Shown in pieces: positions 8,383-15,715 of a stretch of DNA of 64,000 nt; within the stretch, counting starts at the first letter, position 1; each line of letters starts with the position of its first letter. The notes under the pieces are model-generated. The model ran no database searches and was not told the DNA's origin. It worked only from the letters and a program-made list of their open reading frames with translations. The DNA lies in assembly GCA_965197565.1 (NCBI GenBank), contig CBDANK010000004.1, positions 310,001-374,000 on the forward strand, written 5' to 3'. A program made the position numbers and the translations under genes. This DNA is from G963667675 sp965197565. Its GTDB lineage: Bacteria; Chloroflexota; Dehalococcoidia; Lucifugimonadales; UBA3495.

Positions 8383-8470
8383 TGTCATTCCGAGGCGAGC
8401 CGAGGAATCTCAAGCATATTTGGTGAGACTGCGTTGCTTTTTAGATTCCTCACTACGTTTCGGAATGACA
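8383..8470. repeat. Short palindromic repeat related to family D core
   Basis: An imperfect inverted repeat running from TGTCATTCCGAGG to CGGAATGACA with inner arms GAGGAATCT and AGATTCCTC. The arms match those inside the family D elements at 10754 and 13326. Just upstream, CGTAACTGTTCAGAGTT (8364-8380) resembles the terminal repeat of family A, and a third copy of the CTCCGG...CCGGAG palindrome lies at 8522-8540. There is no coding content; the stretch sits between a plus-strand and a minus-strand gene. Confidence 0.6.
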
Positions 8471-8594
8471 TCGAAGATGAAGTTTGGGGATATGCGTTAT
8501 CTGTAAGGAGCGATTCCTCTGGACTCCGGCTTTCGCCGGAGTGACGGATGGATTGTTTCTCGTGCGATAGCCCTGGCAGCCGCCGGAGTTGCGG

Positions 8595-9005
8595 TTAAGA
8601 GATAGGTTTGAAGTAGGGGACCGTTACCTGGTCGTTGGCCCGGACGAAGGTAACCTCCACAGGCATGCCGATTTTGACCTCCCTGGGGTTGCACTGGACG
8701 ATGTTGCTGAACATCTTGACTCCTTCCTCCAGCTCAACAAGGGCCAGGACATAAGGAATTTCTTCGACAAAGCCCGGCGTCCGGTTCTGGTAGGTAACGG
8801 TGAAGGTCCACACCGTGCCTTTTCCGCTGGCTTGGACCCAACGAATGTCGCTGGACCAACACTCGGCGCAGATTCCTCTGGGATAAAATTGGTACTCTGC
8901 GCAACGGCCGCACTTCTGCAGCAGGAGCTTTCCCTGCCGGCATGAGTCCCAAAAGGGCTTGGTCTCGCCCACGATGGTCGGTAGCGGTTTGTTCCACTCG
9001 GGCAT
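8595..9005 (-). CDS. DUF35 Zn-ribbon / OB-fold protein, partner of thiolase-fold enzyme
   Basis: A 136-residue acyl-CoA-associated OB-fold protein. The N-terminal rubredoxin-like zinc ribbon is visible as CGRC near residue 33 and CAEC near residue 46, followed by a beta-rich OB domain ending VPYFKPIS. Proteins of this family act as partners of thiolase-fold enzymes; ChsH2-DUF35 supports the Ltp2 retro-aldolase in steroid side-chain degradation. It starts three bases after the stop of the thiolase-fold gene at 9009, so the two are surely co-translated and likely form a complex. Confidence 0.88.
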   Translation of the reverse strand: MPEWNKPLPTIVGETKPFWDSCRQGKLLLQKCGRCAEYQFYPRGICAECWSSDIRWVQASGKGTVWTFTVTYQNRTPGFVEEIPYVLALVELEEGVKMFSNIVQCNPREVKIGMPVEVTFVRANDQVTVPYFKPIS

Positions 9006-9008
9006 AGT

Positions 9009-10190
9009 CTAATCCCTCCCCAGTATTACCGTGCCACCGCTGTGGCGGGAGCCCAAGGCCCCTCCGGTGCCGTGGCACAAAGCGATATTGCAGTTTGGCA
9101 CTTGGCGAGGCGTCCCCTGGAACTGGTGACGGAGTTGCCGGGTCGCCTCGAATAGCAGGAAAATCCCCCTCATGCCCGGATGATTGGAGGAGAGGCCGCC
9201 CCCGTCGGTGTTGATGGGCAACTGTCCCCCAATTTGCAACCGGCCGCCGGAAACAAAGTCGCCGCCCTCTCCCTTCTGGCAAAAGCCCAAGTCCTCCAGA
9301 GTTTCCAGGACAGTGATGGTGAAGGAGTCGTAGATCATGGCCATGTCGATGTTCTCGTGGGTCACTCCGGCCATAGCAAAAGCGGGCTCATGGCTTTGCT
9401 TGGCGGCAATGTAGGCCAAGTCCCGTTTGCCGGCCCCTTGGTGGGCTACCGCTTCTCCCGTCCCCAGGACCCAAACGGGCCGGTGCCGGCAGTTGCGGGC
9501 CACCTCCGGCGAAGCCACCACCACCGCGCCGCCGCCGTCGGTGATCACGCAGCAGTCCAACAGGTGCAAGGGCGAGGATATGATTCTGGAGTTGACCACG
9601 TCTTCCACAGTGATGGGGTTGCGAAACAAGGCTTCAGGGTTCATGGAGGCGTGCTTTCGCACTGCCACGGATATTTCAGCCAGTTGCTCCGAGGTTGTGC
9701 CGTACTGGTGCATGTGCCGCTGGGCGATCATGGCGTACAGGCCCACGGTGGTGAGGCCGTATAATTCTTCGAAGCTGTCCGGGGATGGGTCAAGAGTGGG
9801 ATGGCCGAACCGGGCCGCTCCGCCGGTGCCCACCGAGACCCCGCCCGACCGGGCCAAGGTGCTGTAGGTGATGACGGCGCAATTGATCCGGCCGGCGGCG
9901 ATGGCGTTCAAGGCATGGCCGAGGTGAAATTCGAAGGAGCCGCCGCCGACGGTGGTGTTGTCGACGTACTTGGGGTACATATTCAGGTAGTCCGCCAAGT
10001 TAAGCCCGCTATTACGGGTGGACATCGACGCGGTCAGCAGACCATCCACGTCCTTCTTGCTGAGCCCGGCGTCCTCCAAGGCCTTGATGACGCTTTCCCC
10101 TTGGAGCTGCAACTCGCTCTTATCCGGCGCGTAGCGGGTGACGTGCTCGTGAATGCCTACGATAGCGGCGCCGCGTCTGAGGTCCAGCAT
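9009..10190 (-). CDS. Thiolase-fold protein, lipid-transfer/Ltp2-like
   Basis: A 393-residue thiolase-fold protein. Typical parts are the N-terminal AAIVGIHE, the histidine loop HEPAFAMAGVTHENIDMAMIYDSFTITVLETLEDLGFCQKGEGG, and the C-terminal HGTGGALGSRHSGGTVILGR. Where true thiolases carry the nucleophilic cysteine the sequence reads TTVGGGSFEFHLGHA, with no cysteine. This and the DUF35 partner resemble Ltp2-type aldolases, which cleave beta-hydroxyacyl-CoA by retro-aldol reaction. The exact reaction is inferred, not shown. GGAGG precedes the ATG. The next plus-strand gene begins 900 bases away, so this pair is its own operon. Confidence 0.85.
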   Translation of the reverse strand: MLDLRRGAAIVGIHEHVTRYAPDKSELQLQGESVIKALEDAGLSKKDVDGLLTASMSTRNSGLNLADYLNMYPKYVDNTTVGGGSFEFHLGHALNAIAAGRINCAVITYSTLARSGGVSVGTGGAARFGHPTLDPSPDSFEELYGLTTVGLYAMIAQRHMHQYGTTSEQLAEISVAVRKHASMNPEALFRNPITVEDVVNSRIISSPLHLLDCCVITDGGGAVVVASPEVARNCRHRPVWVLGTGEAVAHQGAGKRDLAYIAAKQSHEPAFAMAGVTHENIDMAMIYDSFTITVLETLEDLGFCQKGEGGDFVSGGRLQIGGQLPINTDGGGLSSNHPGMRGIFLLFEATRQLRHQFQGTPRQVPNCNIALCHGTGGALGSRHSGGTVILGRD

Positions 10191-10405
10191 GGCTATGGTG
10201 CCTCCGTACCGGATTATCGCCGTAGGCGCCCGCCCGGTCTTATCTCATAACAATGGCAATAGAGAGCTTAGCGTGGGGGAGGAACATTGAAAGCTGACGG
10301 CTACGGACGCTTAAAGCCACCTTATCATAGGTGCGGCTAAAAAGAGTGTCAATATGCGCCCCGCCGCAGGCAGGAGGTTGGGTAGGGCCTTTTCATTCTC
10401 GGAAA

Positions 10406-10540
10406 TGTCATTCTGAGCCATAGGCGAAGAATCTAAAAGCCTTCAGCAAGAACCTGGTCCGAGTACCGAAGAAAGAGGTTGAGGATTTTAGACCCCTCGC
10501 TGAGTTTATCTTGAGCCTAGTCGAAAGGCTCGGGGTGACA
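10406..10540. repeat. Dispersed palindromic repeat F, intact copy
   Basis: A 135-base imperfect palindrome. Its left arm TGTCATTCTGAGCC-ATAGGCGAAGAATCTAAAA is the complement of the right arm of the copies at 4600-4847 and 19312-19427, and its right end reads GGCTCGGGGTGACA. It is in inverted orientation relative to those copies. Confidence 0.65.
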
Positions 10541-10609
10541 TTGGAGAGCGGCGCAGAGCCTGTCCCGGCGTAGGCCGGGGGTGACAACCGAAAGGCCCTG
10601 AAGGGTTGA

Positions 10610-10743
10610 CAGGAAGATTGCAAAGTCGTTGAGTTGCCCACTCCCCCGTTCACCCTGAGCTTGTCGAAGGGCCGTCCGTTCATGGTTCGACAGGCTCACC
10701 ACGAGCGGATTTGGTCTTTAGCGGGCACTTTGCAATCGTCCTG
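10610..10743. repeat. MITE-like element, family C, copy 1
   Basis: A 134-base element with 17-base terminal inverted repeats matching at 16 positions: CAGGAAGATTGCAAAGT and ACTTTGCAATCGTCCTG. It is flanked by an exact 10-base direct repeat GAAGGGTTGA (10600-10609 and 10744-10753), a target-site duplication. The interior contains CTTGTCGAAGG and GGTTCGACAGG arms shared with the copy at 20569-20705. Confidence 0.82.
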
Positions 10744-10753
10744 GAAGGGTTGA

Positions 10754-10957
10754 AGACCTTTGCATAACTGGTCGCTCAACTTGTCATTCCGACCCCCACC
10801 CCTGTCATTCCGACCGGAGGGAGGAATCTAAGGCGTTGGGCCAGAGTCGTCGCATCGATCCAGCTACAGACCTAGTGCTTGCTGACATAGGTTTGAGATT
10901 CCTCACTCCACTTCGCTGCGTTCGGAATGACAGGGGTGGGGGTTATGCAAAGGTCTC
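10754..10957. repeat. MITE-like element, family D, copy 1
   Basis: A 204-base element with terminal inverted repeats AGACCTTTGCATAAC and GTTATGCAAAGGTCT. It is flanked by the 9-base direct repeat AAGGGTTGA (10745-10753 and 10958-10966), which is also the target duplicated by the family C element to its left. The interior matches 13326-13508, with a short extra segment. Confidence 0.82.
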
Positions 10958-11102
10958 AAGGGTTGAGCAGCCCCTTTCCTAAACTATGGCGGCGCGGTTA
11001 TATTAGGGACTGGGGCTGCTGTCCTGCTCTTCTTTATGCTGCAAGCAGGATGTATAGTGTGCCTAATCCGAATCCGTGGCTTTGCGGCATCAAGGGGGTG
11101 TT

Positions 11103-11750
11103 ATGCTGGCGTTCCTAGGCGGCACTGGACCGGAGGGCAGAGGGTTGGCCCTGAAGCTGGCTATGGCCGGGGAGGCGGCGATCATCGGTTCCCGGGACGC
11201 TGGCCGGGCCGCAACCGCGGCGGAAGAACTGCGCAAGCTGGCCCCGGAGGCGAACATTGAGGGCGCCGCCAATGCCGATGCCGCCGGGTCGGCCGATGTG
11301 GTGTTCTTGACCTTTCCTTATGAAGGCCAACGGCCGGTGCTGGAGCAGTTGGGAACAGTCCTGGAGAGCAAGATTGTGGTCAACGTGATTGCTCCCATGA
11401 CTTTCCAGCGGGGCCGCGGGGCCAGCGCCATCGAGGTGGAAGCCGGCTCGGCCGCCCAAGAAGCCCAAGAGCTATTGCCCGGCTCGCTGGTCGTTGGCGC
11501 TTTCCAAACCGTCAGTGCCGAAGAGCTTCAGGAGCCGCATACGGCCCTGGAGGGGGACGTGATTGTTTGTTCCGATCACCAGCGCGCCAAGGAGACGGTG
11601 TTCGGCCTGGTGCCCAAGATTCCCAACTTGCGCCCGGTGGACGGCGGCATCCTGGCCAACGTCAAGTACGTGGAGCAGATCACGCCCCTTCTGGTAAACA
11701 TCAACCGGATCTACAAGATACACGCCGGAATCAAGATCGTGGGGCCTTAG
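11103..11750 (+). CDS. npdG: NADPH-dependent F420 reductase-type oxidoreductase
   Basis: A 215-residue Rossmann-fold protein of the F420:NADP oxidoreductase family, exchanging hydride between NADP and the deazaflavin F420. The N-terminal dinucleotide loop is FLGGTGPEGRGLALKLA (from residue 4), followed by the NADP 2'-phosphate-binding IGSRD. The core has VVFLTFPYEGQRPVLEQL and VVGAFQTVSAEEL, as in Fno/NpdG. The ATG at 11103 follows AAGGGGG; the frame opens 27 bases earlier without a ribosome site. Since some LLM enzymes use F420, this gene suggests that cofactor is made here. It is followed by a co-transcribed gene whose ribosome site abuts the stop. Confidence 0.85.
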   Translation: MLAFLGGTGPEGRGLALKLAMAGEAAIIGSRDAGRAATAAEELRKLAPEANIEGAANADAAGSADVVFLTFPYEGQRPVLEQLGTVLESKIVVNVIAPMTFQRGRGASAIEVEAGSAAQEAQELLPGSLVVGAFQTVSAEELQEPHTALEGDVIVCSDHQRAKETVFGLVPKIPNLRPVDGGILANVKYVEQITPLLVNINRIYKIHAGIKIVGP

Positions 11751-11761
11751 AGGAGGATCTT

Positions 11762-12283
11762 ATGCCTAGAGCTATCTTGAACTTGACGGACTCCGAACAT
11801 TTGAGGCAAGCCCAAGCGCAGTGGCGTTTCGCTTTGGGCTTGGTCCCTGGCGAGCCCAATGAGGGGCTGGTTGCTCAATTGGCCGGGAGCCCGGCCCGGC
11901 TGCCTGACTATGACGACTCCAACTGGGAGGTGTGCCGGGACTTGGCGAAGTGGCAGTCTCAAGGTTTCACTTTCGCTTGGTACCGGACAAAGGTCACTTT
12001 TCCAGCAGCGGTGGGCGGCCGGGACATCCAGGGCGCGCGGGTCTTATTCGAGACTTGCATCGACGACTATGGAGAGGTGTGGATCGACGGTCAGTGCGAC
12101 TTGGAGCGGGGCGCGGTGCAAGGCTTCAACGCGCCTCAAAGGATATTGATAACCACCGAGCCACAGCCGGGAGAGGTCCACACCCTGGCTCTATTAGCGG
12201 CCAACGGACCATTGGCGGCGCCGGGGGGCGCCGTCTTTGTGCGTTACGCCAATCTGTCCTTCGAGTGGCGGGAGTCCGGGTAA
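11762..12283 (+). CDS. Galactose-binding-like (GH2 sugar-binding-fold) hypothetical protein
   Basis: A 173-residue protein of unknown function. The stretch YDDSNWEVCRDLAKWQSQGFTFAWYRTKVTFP and later ARVLFETCIDDYGEVWIDGQ resemble the jelly-roll sugar-binding domain at the N-terminus of glycoside hydrolase family 2 enzymes, but no catalytic domain follows and no signal peptide is visible. The ribosome site GAGGAGG overlaps the end of the upstream F420 reductase gene, so both are in one operon. A stand-alone binding or accessory domain is the safest description. Confidence 0.65.
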   Translation: MPRAILNLTDSEHLRQAQAQWRFALGLVPGEPNEGLVAQLAGSPARLPDYDDSNWEVCRDLAKWQSQGFTFAWYRTKVTFPAAVGGRDIQGARVLFETCIDDYGEVWIDGQCDLERGAVQGFNAPQRILITTEPQPGEVHTLALLAANGPLAAPGGAVFVRYANLSFEWRESG

Positions 12284-12289
12284 TAGCCT

Positions 12290-12550
12290 TCAAGGCCATT
12301 CATCGTCGTCTTCCGCCTCTTGAGGCGCATATCCCAACGCCCCCAATTCGGCCGTCAGCCGCTGCGAAAACTCCTCGATGGAGCCGCTCTCCGGCACTGT
12401 AATTTCTACCAGGCCTCCTGTGCCTTGCCCCACGGAGCCTGGGTCCTCCTTGACCAGTTCCACCCTGACCGACTCTCTGTGGATGCCCAAGGAATCGGTC
12501 ACGGAGAAAATGACTTCCATATCCTGCATATCGATGATGCCTTCGGCCAT
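12290..12550 (-). CDS. Hypothetical acidic protein (86 aa)
   Basis: A small protein with no family I recognise. It begins MAEGIIDMQDMEVIFSV and has a strand-rich first half, a glycine-rich turn, and a helix IEEFSQRLTAELGAL before a very acidic tail (EAEDDDEWP). ATG 12550 follows GGGAG; a GTG three codons upstream is an alternative. It lies downstream of the thioredoxin-like gene on the same strand, 66 bases away, so the two may be co-transcribed. Confidence 0.6.
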   Translation of the reverse strand: MAEGIIDMQDMEVIFSVTDSLGIHRESVRVELVKEDPGSVGQGTGGLVEITVPESGSIEEFSQRLTAELGALGYAPQEAEDDDEWP

Positions 12551-12616
12551 CCTTAACACTCCCTGGGGCTGGAGAAACTATTCCGTTGCGGTCCGGGGCG
12601 GCGACTCCTTTATTGG

Positions 12617-13243
12617 CTAGTTTTCCGGGGGCCACTTGGTGCCCCCCACCGCCGGACGGTCGGTTGTGGGGCGCTCCAGCCCATCGGCCACCACTTGACT
12701 AAAAGCTTTCAGGATCACATCGCCCCATTCCTTGGCATGGGATACTCGGAGGGCAGTGCGCCTACCCCGGCCCCTTGTTTCCGCATTCTCTCCACTATCC
12801 GCGGCGACCTGTTTAGCAATCATGTCATACAAATCATCGATGGACGGCACCAACTCGTTGGCGGTCTCGATGAACCTGGCGACCTCCTGCATGGTGGGAT
12901 CGAGCACGACGAAAACCGGCACGGTGCCAGCGCGGTTTTCCGGCAGGAAGCTGTCGGTCAGCGCTAGTTCCTCATCCCGGTTGAAGACTTTCACCGACAG
13001 CTTATCGGTGTTCTCAGCCAAACGTATGATGGCGGGAGTTGTGCTTACGGCATCGCCGCACCAATCGGCAGTGAAGACAGCCAGCTTCAAAGGTTGGGCC
13101 AAGCCGTCGAACATCGATTGGGTCTCTGCCGGTATTTCCACTGCTTCATAGACATCTATAAAAGGCTGCTTGTTGACCTTTATCTGGTCGATGTACTCTT
13201 GGGGCGTCATTCCTTGATCGAACTTTTCCGCCGACAGCGCCAT
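12617..13243 (-). CDS. Thioredoxin-fold protein with CGDA in place of CxxC
   Basis: A 208-residue cytoplasmic thioredoxin-like protein. The active-site region reads FTADWCGDAVSTTP with a single cysteine (Cys62); the second cysteine of the usual WCGDC/WCxxC motif is alanine. The cis-proline segment GTVPVFVVLDP is present. A one-cysteine site cannot carry out dithiol exchange but could act by a monothiol mechanism or as a binding protein. The C-terminal 45 residues are low-complexity and charged. The start ATG has GGAGGTAGC upstream. Confidence 0.8.
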   Translation of the reverse strand: MALSAEKFDQGMTPQEYIDQIKVNKQPFIDVYEAVEIPAETQSMFDGLAQPLKLAVFTADWCGDAVSTTPAIIRLAENTDKLSVKVFNRDEELALTDSFLPENRAGTVPVFVVLDPTMQEVARFIETANELVPSIDDLYDMIAKQVAADSGENAETRGRGRRTALRVSHAKEWGDVILKAFSQVVADGLERPTTDRPAVGGTKWPPEN

Positions 13244-13325
13244 AATAAGCTACCTCCGTTGCGAGAATTCACACCGGTAGTTTGGCAGCAATGCCGGCGG
13301 TTGGCAATGCCTGGCCGTGCTGGGG

Positions 13326-13508
13326 AGACCTTTGCGTAACTGGTCGCTCAACTTGTCATTCCGACCGGAGGGAGGAATCTAAGGCGTTGGGCCAGAGTCG
13401 TCGCGTCGGTCCAGCTACAGACCTAGTGCTTGCTGACATAGGTTTGAGATTCCTCACTCCGCTTCGCTGCGTTCGGAATGACATGGTTGGGAGTTTTGCA
13501 GAGGTCTC
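13326..13508. repeat. MITE-like element, family D, copy 2
   Basis: A 183-base element starting AGACCTTTGCGTAAC and ending GTTTTGCAGAGGTCTC. It is flanked by an exact 8-base direct repeat TGCTGGGG (13318-13325 and 13509-13516). The interior is almost the same as the copy at 10754-10957, with inverted arms CATTCCGA and TCGGAATG. It sits 85 bases upstream of the next gene and may contribute to its promoter region. Confidence 0.82.
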
Positions 13509-13593
13509 TGCTGGGGTGCGCGTTTTGCGCTTTAACCTGCCCATGCTAAAATTGATAGATTCCATTGTCACGAGTTTTGAGGAGGGCCTGCTA

Positions 13594-14019
13594 TTGTCTG
13601 ACGCTAACCCGGGACCTTATCTGAAGTACGCGCTTTTCTGCCAGGACACCGAGGAAGGTCCCGGTGACGAGCTGACACTAAAAGGCGTGGTTGACCTGAT
13701 AGAACTTCCTACTCTCGACGAGGTCCGGGAACAGGGTCAGCCGGTGCTGGCCGAAGTGGACGTGCACCTGGCCTTTTGCATTGCCGGGGCCGCGCCAGGC
13801 CCCCATCATCTGCTGGTGGCGATAAAAGCTCCGGGCATTCCCCTGGACCCCCCTCCTCCCCAACGCATCGACTGGCAGGAAGGAATACTGTTTCAGCGAT
13901 GGATTAAGGTGTTCCGCATACCGGTCCAGGGACCGGGCCGTCACACTGCCGCTATCCTGCTGGACGGCGCCCCCTTGGGTGAAGCCAGCTTTCTTGTACG
14001 ATTTAAGGCCGAGGCGTGA
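13594..14019 (+). CDS. Hypothetical protein, possibly DUF6941-like
   Basis: A 141-residue protein beginning at TTG (SDANPGPYLKYALFCQD), chosen because GAGGAGGG lies seven bases upstream and the preceding sequence is a repeat. The pattern YALFCQDTEEGPGDELTLKGVVDLIELP, then a long strand-rich body ending EASFLVRFKAEA, recalls the DUF6941 family (short beta-sandwich proteins that begin with a xLxCDD motif). That match is from memory and unsure. There is no signal peptide. It precedes the two mini zinc-binding proteins on the same strand. Confidence 0.6.
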   Translation: MSDANPGPYLKYALFCQDTEEGPGDELTLKGVVDLIELPTLDEVREQGQPVLAEVDVHLAFCIAGAAPGPHHLLVAIKAPGIPLDPPPPQRIDWQEGILFQRWIKVFRIPVQGPGRHTAAILLDGAPLGEASFLVRFKAEA

Positions 14020-14118
14020 CGCGCCAAGTTGAATCCAACTGGCCCCTTGTTTATAATTACCCTTGTTTATAATTACCAATGAAGAAATCGGAATCTATTT
14101 CACTACGGAGCTGACCAG

Positions 14119-14238
14119 TTGGCTAACCAGACCGGCAAACGTTATGTGTGCGGCAAGTGCGGCGCGGAGTTCATCGTGACCAAAGGCGGGGAGGGCGCCG
14201 TCTCCTGCTGCAACGAGCCAATGCGAATCAAGGGATAG
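14119..14238 (+). CDS. Desulforedoxin-like mini zinc/iron protein, copy 1
   Basis: A 39-residue protein starting at TTG with GGAG eight bases upstream. It reads from LANQTGKRYVCGKCGAEFIV to CCNEPMRIKG: cysteines at 11, 14, 30 and 31 in the C-x2-C...C-C arrangement of desulforedoxin, which binds one Fe(Cys)4 or zinc site. The gene 50 bases downstream is a paralog with identical cysteine spacing. It has no frame-overlapping competitor, so it is supported in spite of its length. Confidence 0.8.
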   Translation: MANQTGKRYVCGKCGAEFIVTKGGEGAVSCCNEPMRIKG

Positions 14239-14288
14239 TCCGCGGCAGATTCCAGACCCGCCCATGTGATTCCAGGGAGGACTGACTC

Positions 14289-14432
14289 ATGGCCAACCAG
14301 CTAGGCAAGCGCTACGTCTGTCCCACTTGCGGCAGCAGCGTCCTTTGCACCAAGAGCGGGGAGGGCGTGATTAACTGTTGCGAGACCGAAATGGAGTTGC
14401 AGGAACCGCGCAAGCTGCCCTCCTCGGACTAA
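14289..14432 (+). CDS. Desulforedoxin-like mini zinc/iron protein, copy 2
   Basis: A 47-residue protein beginning MANQLGKRYVCPTCGSSVLC, with cysteines at 11, 14, 30 and 31 in the desulforedoxin pattern plus one more at 20, and a nine-residue tail absent from copy 1. Ribosome site GGGAGG precedes the ATG. It is the last gene before the strong terminator at 14516. The tandem duplication suggests two related metal sites, possibly electron carriers or zinc-ribbon regulators; the partner is unknown. Confidence 0.82.
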   Translation: MANQLGKRYVCPTCGSSVLCTKSGEGVINCCETEMELQEPRKLPSSD

Positions 14433-14515
14433 GGCTGCCCTCAAAGACTCCAGGCGCTTGGCAACTACTTTGTCCTATCCGGGGAAACTCCCGTGGGGCC
14501 GCCTCAGGAAATAGC

Positions 14516-14557
14516 AACGGCCCCCGCTCCTTTGGCGATCAGGAGCGGGGGCCGTTT
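14516..14557. terminator. Bidirectional intrinsic terminator
   Basis: A 16-base perfect stem AACGGCCCCCGCTCCT / AGGAGCGGGGGCCGTT with a nine-base loop, followed by T-residues. It lies between the mini-protein genes (ending 14432) and the convergent LLM gene (ending 14578), so it probably stops transcripts from both sides. Confidence 0.85.
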
Positions 14558-14577
14558 AGTGTCAAATTCCCAGCCGG

Positions 14578-15648
14578 CTACTTGAAGTGCGGGATCACGT
14601 GGCGACCGAAAAGCTTGATGGAGTCCATGGTCTTGGTGTGAGACAGGCCCCCCATCTGCATAAAGCACAGCATCTGGTCGACGCCAACGTCCTGGTAACC
14701 CTTTATCACCTCAATCACCGCGTCCGGATCACCCATAGCGAAAGCGCCCGTGGCCATGTATTCCTCGGCCGTCTTGAATGCGTCCTCTTTCTGGTTTTCC
14801 TCAACAGCGAACTTGTAGGAATCAGGCACTGCACGTCCCTGCCAGGGCGCGTACAATTTCTCGGCAAAATTGACGAACCAGGCCCCCGGCGGTCCGCCGA
14901 CCCGGCGGGCTTCCTCGTTGTCTTCGCCAACGTGGATCACGCATAGCGCCGCAACCTGGTCGTTTATGAAAGAACCCACGGGGTTGGCGTGCTTGAGGCC
15001 CTCCCGGTAGCTCTCCACCCGCTCTTTCATCACGGCAGATCCGCCCAGGCCCATGCAGAGCACCCCCAATCCCATCTCCCCGGCTCTCTTGAAGCTGGCT
15101 GGTTGGCTGACCGCCACCCACAGAGGGGGATGAGGCGACTGGACCGGCTTGGGAATAACCGAGCGCGGCGGGATGTTAAAGTAGGTCCCTTTGTGGGAGA
15201 AGGGGTCTTCGGTCCACATCTTGGGGATTATCGAAATGGCTTCTTCCCACTGGGCCATGGTTTCTTCGGCGTTGACCTCGAAACCGTCCATCTCGATCAG
15301 CGTGGTGGACCGGCCAGTGCCCAGGTCCACCCTTCCGTTGCTTAGAATGTCCAGCACCGCCGCCCGCTCAGCGACCCGGACCGGATGGTTGTATTGATGG
15401 GGCAGCAGCACCACCGCGTGCCCGATGCGGATGCGCTTGGTCCGCTGCGAGACGGCCCCGTAGAGCACCTCGGGAGCCGGACAATGGGAGAATTCCGTCA
15501 AGAAGTGGTGTTCCACGGTCCAGAAGTAGTCAAACCCGACCTCGTCGGCCAAGTCCACTTGGGCCAGCACTTGGTCGTAGACCTCTTTCTCTGCCCCGGG
15601 GAGGATGGGTTCCTTGATCTGAATCTCATACATAAGCCCAAATTTCAT
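14578..15648 (-). CDS. LLM-class flavin-dependent oxidoreductase (356 aa), copy 1
   Basis: A luciferase-like oxidoreductase. Visible motifs are FDYFWTVEHHFLTEFSHCPAPE near residue 40, IRIGHAVVLLPHQYNHPVRVAERAAVLDILSNGRVDLGTGRS around 75-115, and PPRSVIPKPVQSPHPPLWVA near 175. The start ATG 15648 follows GGAGGTGA. It is a close paralog of the gene at 19430-20500; the N-terminal third is nearly identical at DNA level while the middle has diverged. It is the third gene of a minus-strand run with a peptide-binding lipoprotein and a cupin. Confidence 0.9.
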   Translation of the reverse strand: MKFGLMYEIQIKEPILPGAEKEVYDQVLAQVDLADEVGFDYFWTVEHHFLTEFSHCPAPEVLYGAVSQRTKRIRIGHAVVLLPHQYNHPVRVAERAAVLDILSNGRVDLGTGRSTTLIEMDGFEVNAEETMAQWEEAISIIPKMWTEDPFSHKGTYFNIPPRSVIPKPVQSPHPPLWVAVSQPASFKRAGEMGLGVLCMGLGGSAVMKERVESYREGLKHANPVGSFINDQVAALCVIHVGEDNEEARRVGGPPGAWFVNFAEKLYAPWQGRAVPDSYKFAVEENQKEDAFKTAEEYMATGAFAMGDPDAVIEVIKGYQDVGVDQMLCFMQMGGLSHTKTMDSIKLFGRHVIPHFK

Positions 15649-15715
15649 GTCCTTCACCTCCAAAACTGTTCAAGTTGTTAAGAGTTGCTGCCCAAGGAGC
15701 CGGGATTAGCTTACT

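Larger units (their letters stand above)
10191..11102. other. Gene-free stretch packed with repeats
   Basis: No gene is supported in these 910 bases. From left to right it contains a possible promoter zone for the thiolase operon, repeat F in full (10406-10540), then three copies of a (G)AAGGGTTGA target separated by a family C element (10610-10743) and a family D element (10754-10957), then about 140 bases leading to the F420 reductase gene. Confidence 0.75.

Noticed and set aside
10408..10702. Short frames in the repeat cluster
   Set aside because: They translate palindromic repeats (phrases such as VTPAKAGVQ-like and SLRSE) common to dispersed repeats, with no ribosome site.
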